A stretch of 64,000 nt of DNA from Olivibacter sp. XZL3 (GCF_004368405.1 NZ_SBJH01000004.1:186001-250000), one strand, 5' to 3'; shown: positions 9,430 to 19,024, numbered from the stretch's first letter. Notes: generated by a model from the letters alone, not told the origin. Numbers and translations are program-made.

Positions 9430-9480
9430 ACCAGATAAAAAATTCAATAGGAACAACGTACAAGTATTGCAAAAAAACAA

Positions 9481-9493
9481 CTTAGTGCGTTAA
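9481..9493 (-). promoter_or_regulatory. Second, inverted copy of the 13-bp motif TTAACGCACTAAG
   Basis: CTTAGTGCGTTAA at 9481-9493 is the exact reverse complement of 8017-8029. It lies 29 bp before the isomerase start. The outer palindrome arms of the first site are not repeated. A shared repressor with two operators flanking the MFS gene, possibly looping, is one explanation. Confidence 0.5.
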
Positions 9494-9522
9494 CTGAAAA
9501 TATAAACTAGTAACAAAAGCGA

Positions 9523-10974
9523 ATGAAAAACTTTAACAGAAGAGAAAAAACACGACCGAGAATAGGCGTATTTGGCGTTGGCTACGCAAAATACTGGCCG
9601 CAATTTGAGGGTCTCTATCAACAGATGCTTGATAAGCAAGCGGTATTCATCGAAAAAGTAAAAACGTACGACATTGAGCTCTTTGAGTTCGGCATGGTAG
9701 ATGACGTGATGGGCGCCTATGCCCTAGTGCCGAAACTCCAGGCAGGGAACCTTGATCTTATTTTCTGTGATATGCTCACCTATGCCACCTCCAGTACTTT
9801 TGGCGCTATTATAAGAGCATTAGATATCCCTATGGTTTTGGTAGCGCTCCAACCGGACAAGGCGCTCGACTACGGTAGGGCTTCAACGCATCAACAACTT
9901 TACAACGATGACATCTGTTCCTTGCCGGAGTTCACGGGCGTAGCCGTTCGCATGGGAAAGAAAGCCCCAGATGTCATTATCGGTACATTACATGACGATC
10001 CCGCCGCCGAAGAAGAAATAAAGAAATACTGCGATATCGCCCGTGTATTGCACGACCTCAAAACAGCACGTATTGGCCATATCGGCCATCCCATAGAAGC
10101 GATGTTGGATATGCATTCGGATGCAACCATGTTAACGGCCCACTTCGGCCTCCACATTGTGCAGTGCGAAGCACATGAGATTGTCAATAAATATAATGAA
10201 GTTTCGTCGGCTGCTGTCGACTACGAAAAAGACAAGATCCTCGGTTTCTTCGATACACCGGACCCGGTGTCGGATCCCATCTCCGAAAAACTGCGCGACA
10301 CAGACCTGGAGGTTGCTGCACGTGTATCCGTCGCCTTGCACACCTTCGTCCGGGAGAAAAACTTGACGGGATTGGCTTATTATTACGAAGGTGAAGAAAA
10401 CAGCTTAACCCGGCAGGTGATGACCAACCTAATCGTAGGCAACTCGTTGCTCACCGGTGCCGGCTTTCCGATGTGCGGCGAGTCGGATCTGAAATGCTGC
10501 ATCGCTATGCTGATTATGGAACGCTTGGGGATAGGCGGTAGCTTCGCCGAATTCCACCCGGTCGACTTCCAGGAGAACTTTGTACTTGTTGGCCATGACG
10601 GTCCGCACAACATTTCCATAGCAGAAGGCCAACCGGTGCTGCGAAGCTTGAAAAAGTACCATGGAAAACCCGGCTTTGGTGCCGGCGTCGAATTTAAAAT
10701 AAAGGAGGGTCCGATCACCATGCTAAGTATTACTTCAACTTATGAAGGAAAAATAAAATTTGTCATAGCAGAAGGAATGTCTGTAGAAGGCCCCATTCCT
10801 CCCACCGGTAACACCAATACGCGGGGCTATTTTAAACCAGATGTACGAACCTTTTTAAAAAAATGGGTAAAAGAGGGGCCAACGCATCACTTTGCCCTTG
10901 GCATTGGACATCACGCACAGACGTTAAAAAAAATAGGGGAATATTTAGCGATCGAAGCAGTGATCGTCGAATAA
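9523..10974 (+). CDS. L-arabinose/L-fucose isomerase superfamily protein (AraA-like)
   Basis: This is a 483-residue cytoplasmic protein without a signal peptide. The N-terminal half (PRIGVFGVGYAKYWPQFEG, DLIFCDMLTYATSS) follows the substrate-binding fold of ketol isomerases. The C-terminal half carries the metal site. By eye against AraA, the ligands would be E320 (CGESD), E343 (AEFHPVDF), H358 (VLVGHDGPH) and H455 or H456 (THHFALGIGHH). It would convert an aldose to a ketose using Mn2+. It sits between the MFS carrier and susC, 40 bp upstream of susC, so it probably acts on the imported monomer. It is shorter than classical AraA (about 500 residues) and diverges in several loops, so the sugar cannot be named. 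No kinase or epimerase gene is next to it. Confidence 0.78.
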   Translation: MKNFNRREKTRPRIGVFGVGYAKYWPQFEGLYQQMLDKQAVFIEKVKTYDIELFEFGMVDDVMGAYALVPKLQAGNLDLIFCDMLTYATSSTFGAIIRALDIPMVLVALQPDKALDYGRASTHQQLYNDDICSLPEFTGVAVRMGKKAPDVIIGTLHDDPAAEEEIKKYCDIARVLHDLKTARIGHIGHPIEAMLDMHSDATMLTAHFGLHIVQCEAHEIVNKYNEVSSAAVDYEKDKILGFFDTPDPVSDPISEKLRDTDLEVAARVSVALHTFVREKNLTGLAYYYEGEENSLTRQVMTNLIVGNSLLTGAGFPMCGESDLKCCIAMLIMERLGIGGSFAEFHPVDFQENFVLVGHDGPHNISIAEGQPVLRSLKKYHGKPGFGAGVEFKIKEGPITMLSITSTYEGKIKFVIAEGMSVEGPIPPTGNTNTRGYFKPDVRTFLKKWVKEGPTHHFALGIGHHAQTLKKIGEYLAIEAVIVE

Positions 10975-11014
10975 CACAGGCTATCTATAAATTATAAATC
11001 TAACCAAATAATTT

Positions 11015-14000
11015 ATGAAATCTTTTATTAAACTCAAGCTTGTCTACCTGCTGATCTTCTTATTTATAAATAAGATCAGTTTAGGGCAGACGCAAATCAG
11101 GGGAAGGGTTGTCTCATTAGAAGACGGACAAGCCTTAGCAGGTGTGAGTATTACCGTTAAAGGGGGCAACACCTCTACAAAAACCGGTGAAAACGGTCAG
11201 TTCGTCATTGCAGCGACTAGTGGCGCCAGTCTCGTTTTCACCTATGTCGGCTTTGAGCGTCGGGAAGTGCTGGTGCGCGATGAAAACAACCTGACGGTCA
11301 GTTTGACACCAACTTCACAAATGCTCGAAGATGTCGTAGTAGTGGGCTACGGCACGCAACGAAAGCGCGACTTAACAGGTTCCATTGTAAATTTGTCAGG
11401 AAGGGACTTAATACCAACGCCGGCGGCTAGTTTCGACCAATTGATGCAGGGCAGAGTGGCCGGCGCGCAAATCACACAAACCACCGGCTCCCCAGGGGGA
11501 AACGTTAATGTGGTTATACGCGGTATCAACTCAATCACCGGAGGTAATCAGCCGCTATACGTGATTGACGGCTTTGCCATTGGCGCCGGCGGCAGCGGAT
11601 CGGACGCGTCGAGTTTTAACGGAAACTCTTACTCTTCCAGCGGTATGGCCAACAATACCGTATCAAAGATTAATCCGCTCAGCACCATCAACCCTTCAGA
11701 CATCGAGTCGATCGAAATCTTAAAAGATGCTTCGGCTACGGCTATCTATGGTTCCCGGGGCGCAAACGGTGTGGTTATCATTACGACCAAGCGAGGCAGG
11801 AAAGGGCAATCGAGCATACAGGTGGAAGCTTCTGGCGGCTTGCAGCAGGTAGCTAATAAGCTGGATATGATGAATGCCCAGGAGTTCGCTCAGTTTGTGG
11901 CGGAGGGACGCGATAATGCCTGGGTTTTAGCCGGTGGAAACGCAAGCGATCCGAACGAGGCTCGAAATACCGCCACCATCGTCAAACCCGAATTTCGCAA
12001 CCCTAGCGCCCTTACTACCAATACCGATTGGCAGGACGTTATTTTCAGAACCGCTCCCGTGCAAAACTACCTATTCTCTACCAGCGGTGGCCAGCAGGTC
12101 GTCTACAACATCTCCGGAGGTTACTTCGATCAACAAGGTATCATCAAGGGATCGGATTTCAAGCGTTTCAATCTACGAAGTAACCTAGACGTGGATCTGA
12201 CGGAGAAGCTAAAGCTGGGTGTCTCTATCGCCGGCTCTCATTCTTATGGCGATTTCGCCAGAGCCGAGGGTCACCTAGGTCAACGAGGCTTGATTGCTAC
12301 GGCATTAGCAAACTCCCCAGCCCTGCCGGTTTATAATTCCGACGGAACTTACACGTCGGAGCTTTTAGACCCTTACGGTGTGCCTGTTGAAAATCCCTTA
12401 CTCGTCATTGACGAATTTAGCGACAAGCGCTATAATACGCAGATTTTCAACAACAATTACCTCGAATATAAAATAAACGACGATCTCTCAATTAGAACTT
12501 CCATCGGCATCAATTATAATTCCGGTAACACGAAATTGTGGAAGTCGTCCGAGATTGGCCAATGGGGTGTTAAAACCAGTCCTGCGACGGCAGGCGTCAA
12601 TCAACAGACGTCCATCAATTGGTTGAACGAAAATACGATTACCTATAACAAGCAACTTAATGAACGACACCGTATCAATGCCGTTGCGGGTTTTTCGGCT
12701 CAAAAAGACCGATTTGAAATCTTGCAGGCCGGTGCTACAGACTTTCCTACTGATTATATCCATTACATTGGCGGTGGAAATGTTAATGCCGGCAATAACT
12801 ACATCTCCGAATGGGCTATGCTCTCCATGTTTGGAAGGATTAACTATACTTTTGCTGACAAATGGCTGTTTACCGGAACAGTACGCCGCGATGGAAGTTC
12901 TCGCTTTGGTGCCAACAACCGTTGGGGAACCTTTCCTTCTGCCTCGGTTGGATACCGATTGTCTGAAGAGGCCTTCATGAAAAACCAACAAGTGATCAAT
13001 GACCTGAAGCTGCGGGTGAGCTATGGTGAATCGGGTAATAACCTCATTGGCAATTACGCTCACATCGGCTTACTGGGTACTACCTCTTATGTAAACAACG
13101 GCGCACCTATTCTAGGGATTGTGCCAGCAGGGCTTGCTAATGCCGAGTTGACTTGGGAACGCTCGCAGCAAACAAACTTAGGTTTGGATATCGCTTTCTG
13201 GAACAGTCGACTGAATCTCAGTGTCGATCTTTATCGCAACCTGAAGAAAGACCTGTTGCTCAACAACGCCTTACCGGCCATTTCCGGCTTCCTTACCGCC
13301 ACCCAAAACATCGGTGAACTGGAAAATAAGGGATTGGAAATCGCTTTAAATACGGAAAATATCCGTAGCGACAATTTCTCCTGGACTACTAATTTCAACA
13401 TCAGCTTTAATAAGAATAAGGTATTGAAATTAAGCACGACAGGTTCGCGTATCAGCAATTCAACCTATCAAATTACGGAAGTAGGCAAACCTATTTCTAG
13501 CTTTTTCTTGTTAAACGCTATCGGCGTATTTAGAGATTGGGATGAGGTTAACTCCTCGCCTTTGGTTACACCCAATACACAACCGGGCGACGTAAAGTTT
13601 GAAGATGTAAACGGCGATGGCCGTATAAGTGACGACGACAAAACTATTGTTGGCAACCCTATGCCCGATTATACTTTCGGATTCAATAATACGGTTCGAT
13701 ATAAAAACCTGACCTTAAACGTCTCGGTGGTGGGCAGCCAGGGCCAGGAGGTTTATTTTCAGGGAGGTGAAATTTTATTGAACAGCGCGGGCGTACAAAA
13801 TCAGCTGGCTTTGGTAAATGATCGTTGGCGCTCGCCGGAACAGCCAGGAGCCGGTTTAGTGCCTAGAGCTATTCGAAGTGACTATGCTCGCGGACAACAG
13901 TTTAGCTCGCGTTACTTATTTGACGGTTCTTTCGTTCGGATCAAAAACATCAACCTGGCCTACCGCTTGCCGCAACGTTTGCTTAACAAATTAAATATCC

Positions 14001-14173
14001 CCGGTTTAACTGTATACGGGGATATTGCAAACGCTTTCACCTTTACCGACTACCCTTCCTACGATCCGGAGGTGAGTTCTACCGGCGATAACATAGCGGC
14101 AAGCGGCGTCGATTATTTCGGCTATCCGTTGGCGCGTACTTTCACACTAGGGATTCGTGCCACTTTAAAATAA
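11015..14173 (+). CDS. SusC/RagA family TonB-linked outer-membrane transporter
   Basis: The protein has 1052 residues: signal peptide to about 24 (ISLGQ), carboxypeptidase-regulatory-like domain about 26-100, TonB-box region LEDVVVVGYGTQ about 104-115, and plug with PLYVIDGFAIG and IESIEILKDASATAIYG. A serine- and glycine-rich plug insertion (GAGGSGSDASSF) is present. The barrel ends ARTFTLGIRATLK. A late DVNGDGRISDDDK block is the usual calcium-binding-like loop of this family. It lies third in a plus-strand operon after the MFS and isomerase genes, with susD 130 bp downstream. It imports the glycan worked on by the 844-residue protein, SGNH esterase and GH3 enzyme of the same operon. Confidence 0.95.
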   Translation: MKSFIKLKLVYLLIFLFINKISLGQTQIRGRVVSLEDGQALAGVSITVKGGNTSTKTGENGQFVIAATSGASLVFTYVGFERREVLVRDENNLTVSLTPTSQMLEDVVVVGYGTQRKRDLTGSIVNLSGRDLIPTPAASFDQLMQGRVAGAQITQTTGSPGGNVNVVIRGINSITGGNQPLYVIDGFAIGAGGSGSDASSFNGNSYSSSGMANNTVSKINPLSTINPSDIESIEILKDASATAIYGSRGANGVVIITTKRGRKGQSSIQVEASGGLQQVANKLDMMNAQEFAQFVAEGRDNAWVLAGGNASDPNEARNTATIVKPEFRNPSALTTNTDWQDVIFRTAPVQNYLFSTSGGQQVVYNISGGYFDQQGIIKGSDFKRFNLRSNLDVDLTEKLKLGVSIAGSHSYGDFARAEGHLGQRGLIATALANSPALPVYNSDGTYTSELLDPYGVPVENPLLVIDEFSDKRYNTQIFNNNYLEYKINDDLSIRTSIGINYNSGNTKLWKSSEIGQWGVKTSPATAGVNQQTSINWLNENTITYNKQLNERHRINAVAGFSAQKDRFEILQAGATDFPTDYIHYIGGGNVNAGNNYISEWAMLSMFGRINYTFADKWLFTGTVRRDGSSRFGANNRWGTFPSASVGYRLSEEAFMKNQQVINDLKLRVSYGESGNNLIGNYAHIGLLGTTSYVNNGAPILGIVPAGLANAELTWERSQQTNLGLDIAFWNSRLNLSVDLYRNLKKDLLLNNALPAISGFLTATQNIGELENKGLEIALNTENIRSDNFSWTTNFNISFNKNKVLKLSTTGSRISNSTYQITEVGKPISSFFLLNAIGVFRDWDEVNSSPLVTPNTQPGDVKFEDVNGDGRISDDDKTIVGNPMPDYTFGFNNTVRYKNLTLNVSVVGSQGQEVYFQGGEILLNSAGVQNQLALVNDRWRSPEQPGAGLVPRAIRSDYARGQQFSSRYLFDGSFVRIKNINLAYRLPQRLLNKLNIPGLTVYGDIANAFTFTDYPSYDPEVSSTGDNIAASGVDYFGYPLARTFTLGIRATLK

Positions 14174-14271
14174 ACGATGCGATTTTACCTTTATAAACAA
14201 TATTATGAACCGTCCACGTTTAAAATTCATTTTTATCACACAGGGGAATGTAAATTTTTAACATGGTAAGC

Positions 14272-14288
14272 TCCATCTGACCGATGGA
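14272..14288 (+). other. Inverted repeat between susC and susD
   Basis: TCCATC (14272-14277) and GATGGA (14283-14288) form a 6-bp stem with a 5-base loop, 15 bp before the susD start. It sits in a 130-bp susC-susD gap, wide compared with 19-35 bp for the other pairs here. No U-run follows, so it is not a typical terminator. It might protect or attenuate the susD message. Confidence 0.3.
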
Positions 14289-14303
14289 TTAAATTATTTA
14301 CAT

Positions 14304-15728
14304 ATGAAAAAGTACTGTTTAAGCATCTGCACCGTTTGCCTATTAGCAATAAGTGCCTGTAGCAATTTTTTGGAACTGGAACCCGATAACCAGATCAATC
14401 AGAACAATTTCTATAAAACGGAAGAAGATTTTGAAACGTCGATGGTAGGTATTTACGCCACTTTAAGAAACTTATACGCGCGCGATATTTTTTTCATTAC
14501 GGAATTAACAACCGACAATACAGAAATTTCCATTCCAACATCGTCTCTTGCGGAAGTGGAATTTGATGAAATGACTATCACCGCAACCAATACCATTGTC
14601 CAAAGCGCCTGGAACAGTGCCCTTTTTACGGTTGCACGATGTAATGTACTCTTGAACCGCATTCAGGAGGCTTCCATCAATGAGGAAGCTAAAAACAGGA
14701 TATCGGCAGAAGCGCGGTTTATGCGTGCCTTAAGTTACTTCTTCCTAGTGCAGGCTTTTGGAAACGCTCCCGTTACCGATGCCGAGTTTGAAAGTCCGTC
14801 GCAGGTTTTCTCGACCGACATTACCTTAAGGCCCAGTGAAGAGGTATATCAACTCATCATCAACGACCTAGTCACAGCCGAAAGCCAGATACCAAACACC
14901 TTAAACGCCAATAAAGGCGAAGCTTCCATTGGCGCTATCAAAACCTTATTAGGGAAGGTATATCTTGCGCATCACGACTATACAGAAGCCGCAGCCAAAT
15001 TAAAAGAAGTTATCGATTTAGGTCATTACAGTCTGGTAGACGATTACAAAAGTCTCTTTCAGCCTGGCAACGAAAATCTGGCGGAATCTATTTTTGAGTT
15101 TAAATTCACTTCAGGGGTTAATCTGGGAAACACTTATTCCTCCCTCTTTACGCCTGCTATTATCGGTTTATTGCCCGACAGGCAGTCTGGATCAGGCCGT
15201 ATCAACCCAACGCTAAGCATCATACAGGCCTATGAACCGGGTGATGTACGCAAAGCGGCATCCGTAGGGGATTCCATCCTTTCGGATGTCGGCATGGTTT
15301 ATAGCAGATATGGCCTCAAATTCGTAGATATGACTACCAATAATCCACTCGACGGCGCCGCTAATTTCACGGTATTGCGCTATGCCGATGTCTTGCTTAT
15401 GTATGCCGAAGCACTGAACGAGCTCGGTGCTGCTGACGTCTTCACCTATCTTAATCTGGTGCGATCGCGAGCCCATTTGACGGCCTTGCAAGAAACTGGA
15501 CAGGAGGCGCTGCGCAGTGCCATAGCGCAGGAAAGACGTGTCGAATTTCTCTTTGAGGCACAGCGTTGGTTCGATTTGAAACGTACAGGCAAAGCGCAGG
15601 AAGTGGTTAACGCTTATTATGCCGAAAAAGGCTTACGTTTTTCGGTAGAGGACCATGAATTGTTGATGCCGATTCCGCGGCGCGAAATTGAAATAAATCC
15701 TAACTTACAACAGAATCCAGGTTATTGA
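14304..15728 (+). CDS. RagB/SusD family nutrient-uptake lipoprotein
   Basis: This is a 474-residue lipoprotein with lipobox ISAC (Cys19), followed by the SusD signature SNFLELEPDNQINQNNFYKTEEDFETSM split over residues 20-48. Helical repeats around AEARFMRALSYFFLVQAFGNAP and the C-terminal RRVEFLFEAQRWFDLKRTG block are complete, and the end IPRREIEINPNLQQNPGY is standard. It partners the SusC at 11015-14173. Its stop lies 17 bp before the start of the 844-residue secreted protein, so the two are likely cotranscribed. Confidence 0.94.
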   Translation: MKKYCLSICTVCLLAISACSNFLELEPDNQINQNNFYKTEEDFETSMVGIYATLRNLYARDIFFITELTTDNTEISIPTSSLAEVEFDEMTITATNTIVQSAWNSALFTVARCNVLLNRIQEASINEEAKNRISAEARFMRALSYFFLVQAFGNAPVTDAEFESPSQVFSTDITLRPSEEVYQLIINDLVTAESQIPNTLNANKGEASIGAIKTLLGKVYLAHHDYTEAAAKLKEVIDLGHYSLVDDYKSLFQPGNENLAESIFEFKFTSGVNLGNTYSSLFTPAIIGLLPDRQSGSGRINPTLSIIQAYEPGDVRKAASVGDSILSDVGMVYSRYGLKFVDMTTNNPLDGAANFTVLRYADVLLMYAEALNELGAADVFTYLNLVRSRAHLTALQETGQEALRSAIAQERRVEFLFEAQRWFDLKRTGKAQEVVNAYYAEKGLRFSVEDHELLMPIPRREIEINPNLQQNPGY

Positions 15729-15745
15729 TCTAACTAAAAGCAGGT

Positions 15746-18280
15746 ATGATGTATACGAAAAATAGATGTCGAATGCTGCTGGCTTGGTGTTTTATGCTGA
15801 CATTAAATTGGACTCAGGCGTTCGCACAAATAACAACGAGCCTAACAGGGAAACGCTTCGCTAACATCACATTAGAAGCCTCTCTGAAGCCTTTTAAGCA
15901 AAAAGACAACAAGTACTATCAAATGGTGGCAACCGAACTGTTTACGCAGTGGCAATCTCTTTTGCGCCATACAGATACGGTTTCGGTATTGCTATGGGTG
16001 GCCGACGGCTCCGAAATACTCAACTACCAAGGTAAGTCGGATCAGTCCCTGGAATGGGCTAAATACATCGGCAATCCGAACACAGATCGCCCTGTCGGTT
16101 CCGGCCCGAAAGAGCTCTCGCTCCACGAACGGGCCTACCTTTATCAGGGGGCCCCGCCTAATTTCACCTATGGCGATCTTAAGCAAATTGTAAACACCCT
16201 CAAGGAAGTAGGAAAGCATCTCACAGGCAAGCCAATACGTATCGGTGCTACGTTCGACCCTGGGCCTGAATTTGCGAAATCACCCTTTAAATACGAGAAA
16301 CATCCGGAAATCCTCGAGGGCAGCGCCATGGGCCATAAAAGCTTTGTCTATAGTTACGCCACTTTAAAGGCCGACAAGCAGAGCTATGCCGGCTATCCGG
16401 AAGGTATACCGGCCAACACACCTTTCGGCACTTTCTTTGGCCGACAAAGTCAGCACTTTTTACGCGACCTGGGCTTCGACTATATTTGGTTCAGCAATGG
16501 GTTCGGCTTCGGCATGGAGCCTTGGTCGTCAACCGGCGTTATTTTCACTGGTACCGGTTTCAACAGCGACAAGCTTGCTGACACCAAAGCAAAGATTATT
16601 AACTTTTGGAAACTTTTCCGGCAAGAGTGCCCCAACTTCCGCATCGAAACCCGGGGCACCAATCTCTCTACCGGTATTGATTTGGCGAAAGACGGTGTGG
16701 ATTTAAGAACCATCTATAAAGGAGGCTTTAATATACTGCCCCCACCCAACTCGCCATGGGCTGCCCTCGATGGCGATTTCGGACTGGAATTGGTTGGTTA
16801 TATGTCGCGCATGGCTGAGCTGCCGGGCGACCACTATATTTTTAGATATTATACGCACGACCCTTGGTGGTTAAACAGCCCTTGGCTGGATCGTTACGGC
16901 CGCGAACCGCATGACATTTACCTACCGATGAGTGTGAGCCGTATCGATGCAGAGGGAAACATCGCTTTGCCAACCCATTTGAATTTTCTGACAGTGGATG
17001 ACTCGTTTGGCAATATGCCGACACAGGTGCCCGACGAAGTGACGCCTCACATCCTAAAAGCCCGTTATGATAGCCCAGATGCGCCTGGCCCACTCGTGTG
17101 GATATATCCTTTTGAGGAGTATCATCATTGGGCCAATCAGCAAAAGAACCTGGAAGAGATCTACTATGGCGACTGGTTTATTCGCCAGGCTATCAATAAT
17201 GGTCTGCCCTTAAACACCGTTATCAGTAGTCGTTCTTTCTCTTCTGTAAAACGTGAAAAACCAGGGCTCTTCGATCAATCTGTTCTGATCAGCATCGTAC
17301 CCGATCCCGGCTCTGACTATGAAAAGGCGCTAATCAACCATGTTCAACAGGGAGGAAAAGTCGTTATTTATGGCCCTGTTAACAGGGCAAGCGACCGCTT
17401 TCTGGACTTGCTGAATTTGGAGAAGGTCGACCCTCTGGACGGCGAATTTCAAATAAGCAGAGCCTTCGTTAACGACCATTTAATGCAAGCTTATCCCAAT
17501 AAAATCCGTCATCAGGCCCTCTTTTCGGGAGCGGGTATCAGCAGCAAAGTAAAAGATGTCCATGATACATCCACAAAAGTATATGCACAGTTTAAGCAAG
17601 GTAATGCCAGTAGAGATGTGGTGATTGCAAGAGCACTGCCGACCTGGAAAGGGGGCGCCGTCGCCTATATCAGCGGCACCAATTCGAGTCACTTTTCGGG
17701 CGGGCGACTTCTAAATCCGGACAACCCGAATGAGTACTTCATCGGTCCACTCTATATGCGTTATATCCTTCAAGCCTTCGGAATTGACATCAATTTCGAG
17801 AAAGCGGATCCAGCAATCAAAAGTCCGGTACTAGGCATCTCCAGAAACCGAAACGCCTACTTTTTTTCCGGTTATGCGCCCAACACCACCGTAAAACACC
17901 TGTTTAAGCTTCCACAAGGGGCACCTCTACTAAACGGTTACGATACCGAGTTGATCAATGGCAGCAGCAGTTATATATTCCCAACCGCCTCACATCGGGA
18001 ATGCCGTGTATTTATTGAACAACAAGACGGCATTGTCTCCTCTAAAGAAATGCATTCGGGGGAACTAGGTATTAGCAGACGCTTAAAGGTCAGCGGACTA
18101 AAAAATGCCACGGTACGGATATATCCGCCGGATACCACAAAAGATAGCGCCATCCATTTTTATCTGAACAGCGATTATCCTTGGAAAGAAGGTAAAATAC
18201 CTTTTAAAAAAGGCGATCAGAAATTCGGACATCACTACGTCGTTGAACATATTAGCGGAGATCTCGTGGTCTCCTGGTGA
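15746..18280 (+). CDS. Large exported protein of unknown family, candidate glycosidase
   Basis: The protein has 844 residues with a signal peptide ending QAFA|Q near 27. I do not recognise a CAZy family. The first 400 residues look like a TIM-barrel hydrolase: RFANITLEASLKPF (about 38-50), SVLLWVADGSEIL (80-92), IGATFDPGPEF (167-176), FDYIWFSNGFGFGMEPW (244-260), FRIETRGTN (299-306) and a tryptophan-rich HDPWWLNSPW (371-380). Conserved-looking acidic residues D87, E90, D171, E175, E258 and E301 are catalytic candidates. Around 515-555 a flavodoxin-like stretch (VLISIVPDPGSDYEKA, QQGGKVVIYGP) resembles the trimerisation or GATase-like domain of GH42-type enzymes. It lies 17 bp after susD and 13 bp before an SGNH esterase, so a glycan-active role is likely. 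Confidence 0.6.
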   Translation: MMYTKNRCRMLLAWCFMLTLNWTQAFAQITTSLTGKRFANITLEASLKPFKQKDNKYYQMVATELFTQWQSLLRHTDTVSVLLWVADGSEILNYQGKSDQSLEWAKYIGNPNTDRPVGSGPKELSLHERAYLYQGAPPNFTYGDLKQIVNTLKEVGKHLTGKPIRIGATFDPGPEFAKSPFKYEKHPEILEGSAMGHKSFVYSYATLKADKQSYAGYPEGIPANTPFGTFFGRQSQHFLRDLGFDYIWFSNGFGFGMEPWSSTGVIFTGTGFNSDKLADTKAKIINFWKLFRQECPNFRIETRGTNLSTGIDLAKDGVDLRTIYKGGFNILPPPNSPWAALDGDFGLELVGYMSRMAELPGDHYIFRYYTHDPWWLNSPWLDRYGREPHDIYLPMSVSRIDAEGNIALPTHLNFLTVDDSFGNMPTQVPDEVTPHILKARYDSPDAPGPLVWIYPFEEYHHWANQQKNLEEIYYGDWFIRQAINNGLPLNTVISSRSFSSVKREKPGLFDQSVLISIVPDPGSDYEKALINHVQQGGKVVIYGPVNRASDRFLDLLNLEKVDPLDGEFQISRAFVNDHLMQAYPNKIRHQALFSGAGISSKVKDVHDTSTKVYAQFKQGNASRDVVIARALPTWKGGAVAYISGTNSSHFSGGRLLNPDNPNEYFIGPLYMRYILQAFGIDINFEKADPAIKSPVLGISRNRNAYFFSGYAPNTTVKHLFKLPQGAPLLNGYDTELINGSSSYIFPTASHRECRVFIEQQDGIVSSKEMHSGELGISRRLKVSGLKNATVRIYPPDTTKDSAIHFYLNSDYPWKEGKIPFKKGDQKFGHHYVVEHISGDLVVSW

Positions 18281-18293
18281 CATTATATATTTT

Positions 18294-19007
18294 ATGAAAA
18301 CAGCAAGATATATCGTCTACAGCTTATTTCTGTTTAGTGTGAGCTGGGCTCAAGAAACAGACCGCATCTCTCCGGTCGGCTATCTCGATTCGGTTAAGCA
18401 CATGCTCCACGCCAAATTCCCGAAAAACCGAACTATTAACCTCGTGTTTCACGGTCATTCTGTCCCTTCCGGATACTGGGCCAACTCTGAAGTACATACC
18501 TTGCAGTCTTATCCATATCTCTTATTAAAAAAGCTCAAAGCGCAATATCCCTATGCAGTAATTAATGTTATCCTTACTTCTATCGGAGGAGAGTGGGCCG
18601 AAAAAGGAGAAAAACGCTTTGCTACAGACGTGCTGCCGCATAAGCCCGACGTGCTCTTTATCGACTATGCCCTGAACGACATGGGGGTGGGCTTGGCGCG
18701 GTCTAAAATTGCATGGAGCAAAATGATCGAAGCAGCAAAAGAAAAAGGCATCAAAGTAGTCCTCCTCACTCCTTCACCCGATCAACGACAAAACCTGATC
18801 GATCCAAACTGTCAGTTGGCCCAGCATGCGCAGCAAATCCGCACTCTAGCACGGCAGTACCATATTGGCCTTGCCGATCCTTACCAGCGTTTTGTGCAGA
18901 TCGCAACGAAAGAGGACAGCTTAAAGGAGTATATGTCGCACGTTAATCACCCCAACGAAGCGGGGCATCAAGTGATTGCCGACGAACTGTTCAAATGGTT
19001 TCAATAA
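18294..19007 (+). CDS. Exported SGNH/GDSL-type hydrolase (probable carbohydrate esterase)
   Basis: From the ATG at 18294 the protein has 237 residues with a signal peptide ending SWAQ (about 20). A longer frame from 18243 would bury that signal peptide inside 17 extra residues. Block I is FHGHSVPSGYW with the nucleophile S56. Block III is DYALNDMG. Block V is NHPNEAGH, where the catalytic histidine is present but the usual Asp three residues before it is a His (SHVNHPN). Related exported SGNH enzymes with a VNHPN ending exist, so it is probably active. In a PUL such proteins remove acetyl or other acyl groups from glycans. It is 13 bp after the 844-residue protein and 17 bp before GH3. Confidence 0.8.
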   Translation: MKTARYIVYSLFLFSVSWAQETDRISPVGYLDSVKHMLHAKFPKNRTINLVFHGHSVPSGYWANSEVHTLQSYPYLLLKKLKAQYPYAVINVILTSIGGEWAEKGEKRFATDVLPHKPDVLFIDYALNDMGVGLARSKIAWSKMIEAAKEKGIKVVLLTPSPDQRQNLIDPNCQLAQHAQQIRTLARQYHIGLADPYQRFVQIATKEDSLKEYMSHVNHPNEAGHQVIADELFKWFQ

Positions 19008-19024
19008 ACAAGCAGCTTACATCC

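Noticed and set aside
12488-13063. 191-codon open frame on the minus strand inside the susC gene at 11015-14173
   Set aside because: It is antisense to a clear SusC barrel, has no recognisable fold and is of the kind produced by codon bias. The same holds for other long antisense or out-of-frame ORFs such as 40919-41320 and 5666-6055.
14177-14269. 30-codon ORF between susC and susD
   Set aside because: Short, rich in aromatic and basic residues from A/T-rich spacer DNA, with no similarity I recognise and no start signal.
18294-19007. SGNH esterase considered inactive because the Asp of block V is replaced
   Set aside because: The nucleophile serine, the ND of block III and the block V histidine are in place, and exported relatives with a VNHPN ending are known, so loss of function is not supported.
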